DNA from: Planctomycetota bacterium | GTDB taxonomy: Bacteria > Planctomycetota > Planctomycetia > Pirellulales > Thermoguttaceae | Assembly: GCA_023397045.1 (NCBI GenBank) | Contig: JAEWUR010000004.1 | Coordinates: forward strand, 1-6,702 | DNA length: 6,702 nucleotides | Reading direction: 5' to 3' | In this document: in pieces, positions 1 to 5,149 of the stretch | How positions within the stretch are numbered: the first letter of the stretch is position 1 | How the letters are laid out: each line of letters opens with the position of its first letter | The notes under the pieces: generated by a model | Databases searched by the model: none | The model's input: the letters and a program-made list of their open reading frames with translations, nothing else | What the model was told of the DNA's origin: nothing | Program-made: the position numbers and the translations under genes

Positions 1-1
1 C

Positions 2-538
2 GAAGGAATGAAGAGCTTGGTGATCGACCTTCGCGGTAACCCCGGCGGACTGCTCGTCTCGTCGGTCGAAGCGGTCGATCGCTTCGTCGAACGCGGCGTC
101 ATCGTCTCAACCCGCGGCCGAAGCGCCCAAGAAGATCTAACCTACAAAGCCCACGAACAGGCCAAGTGGCGAATGCCCTTGGTTGTGATCATCGACCACG
201 ACAGCGCCAGCGCCGCCGAGATTTTCGCCGGTGCCATCCGCGACCACCATCGCGGAACCATCGTCGGCACCCGCAGCTTCGGCAAGGGCTCGGTCCAGGG
301 CATCTTCCCGCTCGACCAGTGCAATGCCGGCGTGCGATTGACCACGGCCAAGTTCTATTCGCCCAACGGCCGTGCCTACAGCCAAGTCGGCGTCGATCCG
401 GACATCGCCGTCCAATCAACCGCCAAGCCGATCAACGGCATCCTGCCCGCCGAGAACGGCGACTCGACCCTTTCGACCGCCGTTCAAACGGCCCGAGGTC
501 TCAGCACGCACACGCTCCAGGCCCGGCTGAATCCATAG
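2..538 (+). CDS. S41 family C-terminal processing protease, 3' part
   Basis: This is the C-terminal part of a serine protease of the S41/Ctp (tail-specific protease) family, which cleaves exported or envelope proteins near their C-termini. The frame is open to the window edge, so the start, signal sequence and PDZ domain lie upstream. Counting from the Met codon at position 8, the core strand LVIDLRGNPGGLL is at residues 4-16. The nucleophile block DHDSASAAEIFAGA is at 63-76 and GTRSFGKGSVQ at 87-97. Ser68 and Lys93 are 25 residues apart, the spacing I recall for the Ser/Lys dyad of E. coli Prc and plant CtpA, so the catalytic site appears intact. SPNGRAYSQVGVDPDI (118-133) is the usual end of the domain, followed by a short tail of about 40 residues. 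The stop is TAG at 536-538, with a palindromic repeat starting about 16 bases later. Family assignment is very secure; the substrate is unknown. Confidence 0.95.
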   Translation, partial: EGMKSLVIDLRGNPGGLLVSSVEAVDRFVERGVIVSTRGRSAQEDLTYKAHEQAKWRMPLVVIIDHDSASAAEIFAGAIRDHHRGTIVGTRSFGKGSVQGIFPLDQCNAGVRLTTAKFYSPNGRAYSQVGVDPDIAVQSTAKPINGILPAENGDSTLSTAVQTARGLSTHTLQARLNP

Positions 539-554
539 CGCAGTGTGCCCGGTC

Positions 555-592
555 CCCTCTCCCGCCGGGAGAGGGTTAGGGTGAGGGCTGTG
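555..592. repeat. Palindromic dispersed repeat (CCCTCTCCC/GGGAGAGGG type)
   Basis: A perfect 9-bp stem, CCCTCTCCC (555-563) and GGGAGAGGG (567-575), closes on the triloop GCC and is followed by TTAGGGTGAGGGC. I recognise this motif as a dispersed intergenic repeat in many GC-rich bacterial genomes. It lies just behind the protease stop, where it could act as a transcript 3'-end hairpin, but no T-tract follows. The last 14 bases (579-592) recur exactly at 4978-4991. Confidence 0.7.
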
Positions 593-629
593 TGCGAGAG
601 CGCCTTCGTCGGTTCATTGTTCCTGTCGC

Positions 630-758
630 GGGTGGCCCCGATAGCTCTGCTATCGGGGTGCCGAAGGCACAAGAGGCATTGGCGGCCGCAATGCTCCACC
701 GGGACTGTCGATTCCAGACCATCCAGATATAATCGTGCCCATGCCAACTCGAACGATC
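630..758 (+). repeat. Solo REP hairpin plus RAYT leader and first six codons
   Basis: This stretch matches 2116-2244 with a constant offset of 1486, no gap and about ten mismatches in 129 bases. It contains the GTGG tetranucleotide (632-635) and the hairpin CCCCGATAGC/TCT/GCTATCGGGG (636-658). It also has the same roughly 80-bp leader, with TATAAT at 728-733, and an ATG at 741 followed by codons for PTRTI (PTRMI in the intact copy). Similarity then stops abruptly. The frame from 741 runs on only to a TGA at 834-836 with no transposase sequence. It is therefore either a remnant of a second RAYT element that lost its coding part or a mobilised leader unit. Confidence 0.85.
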
Positions 759-1010
759 TCAATGGTCTTCCCACGCTCCGGACAAATGAAGTTGGTCATT
801 TGGTCACCGTTTAACAGAAAAAGGCCTCCGACCTGAACCGCTCATACCGCCCCGACCAGGTTGGTCGTTTGGCGTGAAACAGAACTTGGCGCACACTCGC
901 CAATTCAGGTTGTTTTATTTTCGCTCGTTCGCTTGAATAGTCGTTGCCTCTCCTTACACGCTCCGCTCGCTTAGTCTTCAAAACACTGTTTTCCGCAAAA
1001 TGAGATCAGG
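759..1010. other. Intergenic, no gene seen
   Basis: I see no supportable gene here. An imperfect direct repeat GTTGGTCATTTGG (791-803) and GTTGGTCGTTTGG (860-872) lies 69 bases apart. A small hairpin TTGGCG/CGCCAA (886-891, 898-903) is followed within ten bases on the plus strand by T-rich GTTGTTTTATTTT. Base composition becomes more AT-rich from about 900 on, continuing into the minus-strand gene pair. Confidence 0.5.
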
Positions 1011-1622
1011 CTATTGAAGACAAGGTTCAAGCATACGGTTCAGCTCCATATAAATGGCGTTTTTTGCATCAACTGGTAATCGCAAGTGTGATAGTGCGTG
1101 CTTAATCGGCATGAGCGAATGTTTGCTGATTTTCAGCGGCGATCGTCCAATGGTGGACAACACAAGTGGCTTGTTGACGTTGTCCTGACACTGTGACCAG
1201 ATTCTCAATTCACGGATTGTGCTTTCACATAAAGATGACAGGCGGTCCGAATCACTCTGATATACGTGGCAGTAGAATTCAAAATGTGCCATAGACCTTG
1301 ATATCAAGTCGTTCAACGCACGGCATAATTCGTCTCTAGACTCTTGGATGACTTCACGGTTTGTTGGCTTGGTCTCCAGTGCGCGACGAAATCTCCGCGA
1401 ACATTCTCCAAAATTCCTGTCTGCTTCTTCGTGGGATTTGTTGAAATCGTCCAGTTTCGCAATCTGCTTGCCAATCAGGTCCTGTCTCTCAAGTTTCCAT
1501 TTTTTCTGATCAGAAAACCATTTGATGAGCGTACCGATCCACGCTACCAGGGATACGGGGCCTACCACACTAAAAAGGGATCCCCAGATACCTATCAGTT
1601 TTTCTAGCATTTCACTGTTCAT
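1011..1622 (-). CDS. Single-pass membrane protein of unknown function (203 aa)
   Basis: I do not recognise this protein. Residues about 9-36 (LIGIWGSLFSVVGPVSLVAW and onward to IKWF) form one hydrophobic segment, most likely a membrane anchor. A charged, mostly helical region follows from KWF to about residue 150 (SDQKKWKLERQDLIGKQIAK, then RRFRRALE and ESRDELCRALNDLI). The tail (150-203) has no motif known to me. The frame is open upstream to an ATG at 1691, but I chose the ATG at 1622. The small gene upstream has its own strong ribosome binding site and ends at 1612, so this start gives an 11-base overlap typical of translational coupling. There is no good Shine-Dalgarno of its own before 1622. 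The gene is more AT-rich than the envelope genes to the right and lies between two copies of a RAYT leader, which suggests acquired DNA. A membrane-anchored effector or a phage- or plasmid-derived protein are possibilities only. Confidence 0.7.
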   Translation of the reverse strand: MNSEMLEKLIGIWGSLFSVVGPVSLVAWIGTLIKWFSDQKKWKLERQDLIGKQIAKLDDFNKSHEEADRNFGECSRRFRRALETKPTNREVIQESRDELCRALNDLISRSMAHFEFYCHVYQSDSDRLSSLCESTIRELRIWSQCQDNVNKPLVLSTIGRSPLKISKHSLMPIKHALSHLRLPVDAKNAIYMELNRMLEPCLQ

Positions 1623-1797
1623 TGTCTTGCGACGGTTTCCAATTCTCCAAGACACTCTGAATTTCAGTCGTGATACGATCGGAATCGTCACTGGCCCCTT
1701 TTACAAATTCGCCGTCCTTGCGGTATTTCTCAACGTGTCGACGTTCTTGTACATCCCGCTCATTTTGCGGCTGATTGCGTCTGTCGGAATTGCGCAT
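1612..1797 (-). CDS. Small charged protein of unknown function (61 aa)
   Basis: This is a 61-residue, strongly hydrophilic protein. The N-terminal half (MRNSDRRNQPQNERDVQERR, then HVEKYRKDGE) is rich in Arg, Asn, Gln and Glu and probably disordered. The second half (DSDRITTEIQSVLENW) could form a short helix. There is no signal or membrane segment. Although short, it is supported by an excellent Shine-Dalgarno, AAAGGAGGAGT, eight bases before the ATG at 1797, and by its stop overlapping the start of the membrane protein by 11 bases. It is probably the first gene of a two-gene transcript, and its translation would deliver ribosomes to the second. A partner or regulator of the membrane protein is a reasonable guess. 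I know no family for it. Confidence 0.6.
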   Translation of the reverse strand: MRNSDRRNQPQNERDVQERRHVEKYRKDGEFVKGASDDSDRITTEIQSVLENWKPSQDNEQ

Positions 1798-1802
1798 ACG
1801 AG

Positions 1803-1813
1803 ACTCCTCCTTT
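1803..1813 (-). promoter_or_regulatory. Strong Shine-Dalgarno for the 61-aa gene
   Basis: Read on the minus strand this is AAAGGAGGAGT, with the AGGAGG core at 1811-1806 and eight bases to the ATG at 1797-1795. It is the main reason to accept the small ORF as a real gene. Confidence 0.75.
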
Positions 1814-2115
1814 AGATTAGCGTTTGGAATATACCCTCCGTTCGACAGTGTACCAGAGTTGGTTCGCTCCAGCCATACTGCACACCATCTTCTTGGGGGG
1901 TATGTTTTGTAATCGGTCTCGATTGGTCAAAACGTTGCCCGGGATGGTTTTAGAAAGGGCGCCCCGGCCTTTTTTGCTTCCCGAGACAGGGAGCATAGCC
2001 ATTGAGTATCCAAGTAGTTTATATTACGCAAAGGTGACGTTTTAGAACGTTTTAGGAAGTTTCGGCAGAAGGCTGAGAATTGCGGAAATCGCCTGTATTT
2101 ACGGGGTGGCCCCGT
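1814..2115. other. Intergenic, no gene seen
   Basis: This separates the minus-strand gene pair from the RAYT element. On the minus strand, TATATT (1833-1828) lies about 30 bases before the small gene's start and could be a -10 box, but I see no convincing -35. The short frames on both strands have no ribosome binding site. A second, incomplete copy of the REP edge, GGGTGGCCCCGT (2104-2115), directly abuts the complete REP at 2116. Confidence 0.45.
1954..1975 (+). terminator. Weak candidate Rho-independent terminator
   Basis: AAAGGGC (1954-1960) can pair with GCCTTT (1967-1972) with one bulged G, followed by further T residues to 1975. The stem is short and imperfect, and no plus-strand gene obviously needs it, so this is only a candidate. 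Confidence 0.22.
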
Positions 2116-2159
2116 GGGTGGCCCCGATAGCTCTGCTATCGGGGTGCCAAGGGCACAAG
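2116..2159 (+). repeat. Left REP unit of the RAYT element
   Basis: The GTGG tetranucleotide (2118-2121) directly precedes a perfect 10-bp stem, CCCCGATAGC/GCTATCGGGG, with loop TCT (2122-2144). This is the GT(A/G)G-plus-palindrome layout known for REPs recognised by RAYT proteins. The hairpin is identical in the solo copy at 632-658. Confidence 0.85.
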
Positions 2160-2213
2160 AGGCGTTGGCGGCCGCGATGCTCCGCCGGGACTGTCGATTC
2201 CCGACCATCCAGA

Positions 2214-2219
2214 TATAAT
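2214..2219 (+). promoter_or_regulatory. Consensus -10 box next to the RAYT start codon
   Basis: TATAAT ends seven bases before the ATG at 2227. Transcription usually begins about six to nine bases after the -10 box, so the transcript would start at or beside the ATG and be leaderless. This fits the lack of a Shine-Dalgarno (AATCGTCCCC precedes the ATG). The box and its distance are preserved in the solo copy (728-733, ATG 741). The -35 region, about CTGTCG at 2191-2196, is weak. Confidence 0.5.
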
Positions 2220-2226
2220 CGTCCCC

Positions 2227-2739
2227 ATGCCGACTCGCATGATCCTCGACGATGAATTGCGCGCCCATTTCATCACCTTCTCGTGCTACCACCATCGTCG
2301 TCTGCTCGATCACGATCGGGCAAAACGTGTGTTGCTGGGCGTTTTGAACTCGCAGTTGGCCAGCCGACAGGCGTCGTGTGTTGGCTTCGTCGTGATGCCT
2401 GACCATGTCCATGCCGTCGTGTGGTTTCCCGTTCCCAACCAACTAAGCGTCTTCGTCCAACAGTGGAAGCGGTTGAGTTCCCATCACGTCGGCCAGTTGG
2501 TGCATCGCAAGCTCATCCGATACGCAGAAAAGATCGGCAACAACGACCCATTCTGGCAGGCAAAGTACTATTCGTTCAATCTGTACAACGAGGACAAAGT
2601 GCGAGAGAAGCTGACGTATATGCACGAGAACCCGGTCCGAGCGGGCTTGGTGGCAAGATCGTGCGACTGGGCATTCAGTTCGGCACGACACTATGAGCAG
2701 GGACGAAGTGTTGGCGTGCCACTGCGTTGGATTGAATGA
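2227..2739 (+). CDS. REP-associated tyrosine transposase (RAYT, Y1/HUH family)
   Basis: This 170-residue single-strand nuclease/transposase belongs to the IS200/IS605-like Y1 superfamily (PF01797). RAYT enzymes cut and rejoin single-stranded REP hairpins. Residues 14-21 (HFITFSCY) match the first strand of the fold. [14 protein letters not shown] (54-67) carries the metal-binding HUH motif as His60-Val-His62. [14 protein letters not shown] (107-120) and [12 protein letters not shown] (131-142) are the family's C-terminal signature. Tyr131 aligns with the catalytic Tyr115 of the E. coli RAYT YafM as I recall that sequence. The tail [13 protein letters not shown] is also typical. Length is normal for the family and no residue appears lost, so it is probably active. 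The start at 2227 is supported by the conserved leader and by the matching codons in the solo copy. Flanking inverted REPs strengthen the call. Confidence 0.94.
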   Translation: MPTRMILDDELRAHFITFSCYHHRRLLDHDRAKRVLLGVLNSQLASRQASCVGFVVMPDHVHAVVWFPVPNQLSVFVQQWKRLSSHHVGQLVHRKLIRYAEKIGNNDPFWQAKYYSFNLYNEDKVREKLTYMHENPVRAGLVARSCDWAFSSARHYEQGRSVGVPLRWIE

Positions 2740-2745
2740 ACACTT

Positions 2746-2789
2746 CTTGTGCCTGCGGCACCCCGATAGCCAAGCTATCGGGGCCACCC
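2746..2789 (-). repeat. Right REP unit, inverted
   Basis: In reverse complement this matches 2116-2159 with five mismatches, two in the loop and three just outside the stem. The hairpin CCCCGATAGC/CAA/GCTATCGGGG is at 2761-2783, with the tetranucleotide read as CCAC at 2784-2787. It lies between two convergent stop codons (2739 and 2798-2796), so the stem may also help end transcription from both sides, although there is no T-tract. Confidence 0.85.
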
Positions 2790-2795
2790 ATGCCT

Positions 2796-3953
2796 CTACC
2801 GCACCCGGCATTGGAATCGAAGAATGCCGCCCTTTTCCGGCTGGAGCGGATCGAGCAGCTCGCAGCAGACCACGACCGATCCGCCTTCGTTCGCACGCGT
2901 CGAGAACTTCGCCCCACGCGAGCATTGGGCGCTGTCGGGAACGTATTCCAGCCGCGTCGTAAGGCTGTCCAAGATCGTCACGTTGCCGATCGGCTCGTTG
3001 CCGACGTTGTCGAAACGGATCGTGAAGTCGACCGTCTCGCCCGGCTTGGCAGCCGACGTCGACGCCACCTTCGCCAATCGCAGTCGCGGTCGCCCCGGCG
3101 GCGACGACACCGTGTAGATCGATTCCGACGCGTCGTATTTCACCTCGGCCATCGCGCCCTGCCGTTCGAGAATCACCTGAACCGCCTGGACGTGCGACCA
3201 TGCAATCGCGGCGTCCGAGCCTTGCGCCAGATACGGCATCTCGGCCATCTCGAATACGCCCAGGCGAACAATCGACAGGTTTTCGAACGGCTTGAACGCG
3301 TCCTGGAACCCGTTCGGGCCCAATACGTTCGACAGCACGTCTTTCTTCTGATCGCTGAGCATCGCCACCGGCGGCCGAGCCGAACTCTCGCCCTCCGGCT
3401 GAATCTGCTGCTTCGCGTCGGCCACTTGCTGAAGCGTCGTCGGCGAATCGATCACCTCAGGCGCATAGACGCCGCCGGCCCGCTGACGTTCTTCGTTCGC
3501 CACCAGCCCCACAACCTTCCGAACCGCTCCAAATCGAGGAGCGTAGATGCAAACCTTATTGCTCGGCTCGACCACGGTGCGCCCGTCGAGCGTCTCGTAA
3601 TGCGCAACGGTGTCTTCCATGCCAAGGCCCATCACGCCGCCTTGCCCATCGACGCCGACCGGAATCCCCTGATCGCCGCCGTCGCACAAATACTCGTCCG
3701 CAGGCCACGGCTTGCGAATGCCCGGCGGCGACCATTGTCCCTGCTCGCATTGCCCCTGCTGGGCAACCATCCCGGGATCCCCGACAAACTGGCCCGACGA
3801 TTGCGGACAGGCCTGTCCCTGCGCGGCCATCCGTTGTTGCGCCGCTGGGCTGCGACACGAGCAAAGAATAATCGCACACAACGCGATCAACAGCATCTGC
3901 CACGGATCAGGCCACGTCGAATCGCTCGTCGTCCGCAGTGTCACGGCTTTCAC
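2796..3953 (-). CDS. DUF11 domain lipoprotein (gene B, 385 aa)
   Basis: This is a predicted exported lipoprotein. Counting from the GTG start at 3953, an 18-residue hydrophilic lead is followed by the hydrophobic stretch MLLIALCAIIL (20-30) and Cys33 in LCSC. That is an acceptable but not perfect lipobox. A Gln/Gly-rich linker follows. The central block (81-155: KPWPADEYLCDGGDQG, then EDTVAHYETLDGRTVVEPSN) looks like a conserved domain I cannot name. Residues 290-385 (LRLAKVASTSAAKPGETVDF, then RFDNVGNEPIGNVTILDSL) are a single DUF11 module (PF01345/TIGR01451), an Ig-like repeat of bacterial surface proteins. Open frame extends up to 4121, but I chose the GTG because AGGAGG stands seven bases before it and it shares GTGA with the stop of gene A. 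Translation is thus coupled to A. The role is inferred to be structural or adhesive at the cell surface; no enzyme motif is visible. Confidence 0.85.
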   Translation of the reverse strand: MKAVTLRTTSDSTWPDPWQMLLIALCAIILCSCRSPAAQQRMAAQGQACPQSSGQFVGDPGMVAQQGQCEQGQWSPPGIRKPWPADEYLCDGGDQGIPVGVDGQGGVMGLGMEDTVAHYETLDGRTVVEPSNKVCIYAPRFGAVRKVVGLVANEERQRAGGVYAPEVIDSPTTLQQVADAKQQIQPEGESSARPPVAMLSDQKKDVLSNVLGPNGFQDAFKPFENLSIVRLGVFEMAEMPYLAQGSDAAIAWSHVQAVQVILERQGAMAEVKYDASESIYTVSSPPGRPRLRLAKVASTSAAKPGETVDFTIRFDNVGNEPIGNVTILDSLTTRLEYVPDSAQCSRGAKFSTRANEGGSVVVCCELLDPLQPEKGGILRFQCRVR

Positions 3954-4840
3954 GGTCTGCCTCCTCGGCCTTGGCCGACTGCGACGCCGGGCAATACCGG
4001 CAGAATCCTCGGCGGCAAAATCGTCTTCGCACTCGGCGCCGACGCGGGCGCCGCCTCGACCGGCGCCGCAACTGGCGCTGGCTTCGGCTCCACGGGCGTC
4101 GTCGGCACAGTCGCCGCACACATCGCCATGAACGGCGGCGATCCGTAGAAAAAGTTCGGATCGTCCATGTCGCCCGGACTGGGCAACCGACCGCCCATCC
4201 GCAAAATCGCCACCGGTCGCCCCAGCCCATCCGCAACCGCCAACGGATCTTGCCCCGGGGCGGCCTCGAACCAGTTCTGCGACGGCAAGTCCGCCCGAGC
4301 CGGCAACGCCTGATGCGGATCTTCGAGATAAATCACGCGCGTGACGAACTTGCCGGCCATCGCCAGCCTCAGATCGCCTTCCGTGATGTCGACCGGAATC
4401 GCAAAGTTCTGCTCGCGACCCGGCGGAGCGTAAAGCCGGTCGATCACTTCGATCGTCGGGAAAACCTCGACGCCCGCCGCCAACGGGATGTTCGTCACTC
4501 GCACACGATACACCGCTCCAATCAACAACCCGACCGTCTGCGGCGTCGATTGCGACGGATCAAACCTTTGTTCGACAGCCAGCGAGATCGAAGCACCGCG
4601 AGGAGCTTTGATCTCAACCGGCTGGAAATACCCGGGCAATGGTCCACCCCGCTGGAGTTGCTGCGCTCCAATCGCTCCCGGTGGCATAATGCCTTGATGG
4701 TAATAATGAACCGGCGGCGACTGGGCTTGCAGCACGTCGGCCACGCCCAGAAACCACGCCATCATCATTACCATCCCGCCGGCAACTCGTCGTCCAACGC
4801 ATCGTGCGTCGCGTGCCAGACAGCGGATCGATCGGACCAT
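3950..4840 (-). CDS. Secreted protein of unknown function (gene A, 296 aa), paralogue of gene C
   Basis: I know no named family for it. From the ATG at 4840, the Arg-rich N-terminus and hydrophobic stretch VAGGMVMMMAWFLGVADVLQ (19-38), ending in VLQA-QS, look like a Sec signal peptide with an unusually long n-region. A core domain (about 76-217) includes YRVRVTNIPLAAGVEVFPTI (111-130), IPVDITEGDL (148-157) and GKFVTRVIYLEDP (163-175), ending in VAILRMG. Gene C has the same order: YRLKLTTIPGRPGIELYPTL, IPVQFTPEDF, GNFVTKVIYLPDP, IVRLG. The two are therefore diverged paralogues, but A lacks C's lipid-anchor Cys and C-terminal tail and instead ends in a Pro/Ala-rich stretch (247-285). A GTG at 4846 is an alternative start; neither has a clear Shine-Dalgarno. 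The 3' end overlaps the start of gene B. Likely an envelope or periplasmic protein; biochemical role unknown. Confidence 0.85.
   Translation of the reverse strand: MVRSIRCLARDARCVGRRVAGGMVMMMAWFLGVADVLQAQSPPVHYYHQGIMPPGAIGAQQLQRGGPLPGYFQPVEIKAPRGASISLAVEQRFDPSQSTPQTVGLLIGAVYRVRVTNIPLAAGVEVFPTIEVIDRLYAPPGREQNFAIPVDITEGDLRLAMAGKFVTRVIYLEDPHQALPARADLPSQNWFEAAPGQDPLAVADGLGRPVAILRMGGRLPSPGDMDDPNFFYGSPPFMAMCAATVPTTPVEPKPAPVAAPVEAAPASAPSAKTILPPRILPVLPGVAVGQGRGGRP
3961..3967 (-). promoter_or_regulatory. Shine-Dalgarno deciding the GTG start of gene B
   Basis: On the minus strand GAGGAGG is followed by seven bases and then GTG (3953-3951). GTG overlaps the TGA of gene A (3952-3950) as GTGA. This four-base overlap with a good ribosome binding site rules out the longer start at 4121. 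Confidence 0.75.
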
Positions 4841-4857
4841 TGTCACAGGTGAAATAA

Positions 4858-4899
4858 GACTAGGGACTAGGGATTCGGGACTAGGGGCTAGGGACTAGT
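4858..4899. repeat. Heptamer tandem repeat, six units of GACTAGG
   Basis: Six consecutive 7-base units are GACTAGG, GACTAGG, GATTCGG, GACTAGG, GGCTAGG and GACTAGT. The array ends 17 bases upstream of the gene A start and would lie in its leader transcript. Unit number could vary between strains by slippage. Confidence 0.8.
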
Positions 4900-4930
4900 A
4901 CACAACCATGCTTAAAATTGCGTGTGTTGT

Positions 4931-4952
4931 GTAGCGGGGCCGCTTGCGGCCC
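4931..4952 (+). repeat. GTAG-type REP hairpin
   Basis: GTAG (4931-4934) is followed by a perfect 7-bp stem, GGGCCGC/GCGGCCC (4937-4943, 4946-4952), with loop TT. A GTAG or GTGG tetranucleotide beside a palindrome is the hallmark of REPs. This family differs in sequence from the GTGG REPs that flank the local RAYT gene. Confidence 0.6.
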
Positions 4953-5029
4953 GTGTTTTTCCGCAAAAGAAAACGCGGGGTGAGGGCTGTGAGTCCACCA
5001 AAAAACGTCTGTATTCGCCACAAGATCGA

Positions 5030-5044
5030 GTAGCCCGCTTGCGG
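5030..5044 (+). repeat. Degenerate copy of the GTAG-type REP
   Basis: GTAG (5030-5033) is followed by CCCGCTTGCGG, sharing the ten-base core CCGCTTGCGG with the hairpin at 4931-4952 but lacking its outer stem. It lies in the same orientation about 100 bases away. Confidence 0.4.
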
Positions 5045-5149
5045 TTTCGCAACTGCACCTTGTTCTATCTTCATGGCAACTTCGATTGATTTACCAGGGA
5101 ACCAGAGATGCATCGCAACGCACCCCTGGTCCCCCATCGTTTTCACCGC

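Larger units (their letters stand above)
2116..2789 (+). mobile_element. REP/RAYT element (REP - transposase - inverted REP)
   Basis: The unit consists of a left REP (2116-2159), a leader with a TATAAT box, an intact Y1 transposase gene (2227-2739) and a right REP in the opposite orientation (2746-2789). The two 44-bp ends match at 39 positions as inverted repeats. The right end falls six bases before the stop codon of the convergent gene B, so the element fills the gap between convergent genes without breaking either. RAYT genes are usually domesticated single copies that maintain REP repeats rather than ordinary insertion sequences. I see no clear target-site duplication. Confidence 0.8.
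4841..5149. other. Intergenic between genes C and A, filled with small repeats
   Basis: About 310 bases lie between the stop of C and the start of A. They hold a heptamer tandem repeat, a GTAG-type REP hairpin, a degenerate relative of that REP and a 14-base piece (4978-4991) identical to part of the repeat at 555-592. A 7-bp inverted repeat ACCAGGG/CCCTGGT (5093-5099, 5124-5130) with a 24-base loop lies just after C. I see no clear promoter for A. An 83-codon minus-strand frame runs through these repeats and is not accepted as a gene. Confidence 0.55.

Noticed and set aside
545..814. 89-codon plus-strand frame
   Set aside because: It crosses two repeat elements and the solo leader, in a different frame from the conserved ATG at 741, and has no ribosome binding site.
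791..872. GTTGGTC(A/G)TTTGG pair as an iteron or operator
   Set aside because: There are only two imperfect copies with no linked gene or symmetry. It is recorded in the intergenic description only.
1623..1691. Longer start at 1691 for the membrane protein
   Set aside because: It would overlap most of the 61-residue gene, which has the stronger ribosome binding site. The ATG at 1622 gives a normal coupled overlap and places the membrane segment near the N-terminus.
1817..2045. Overlapping short frames on both strands (61 and 73 codons)
   Set aside because: Neither has a Shine-Dalgarno or motif, and they are mutual shadows in an intergenic stretch.
2736..4148. 470-codon plus-strand open frame
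   Set aside because: It lies antisense to genes A and B, begins inside the end of the RAYT gene, and encodes an Arg/His-rich sequence typical of the opposite strand of GC-rich genes. The minus-strand frames have signal peptides, a DUF11 domain and a coupled start.
3938..4852. 304-codon plus-strand open frame
   Set aside because: It is antisense to gene A and low in complexity (runs of Arg). Gene A is supported by similarity to gene C.
4895..5146. 83-codon minus-strand frame just after gene C
   Set aside because: It starts with GTG only three bases after the stop of C, but it runs through the GTAG REP hairpin and other repeat fragments and has no ribosome binding site or recognisable motif.
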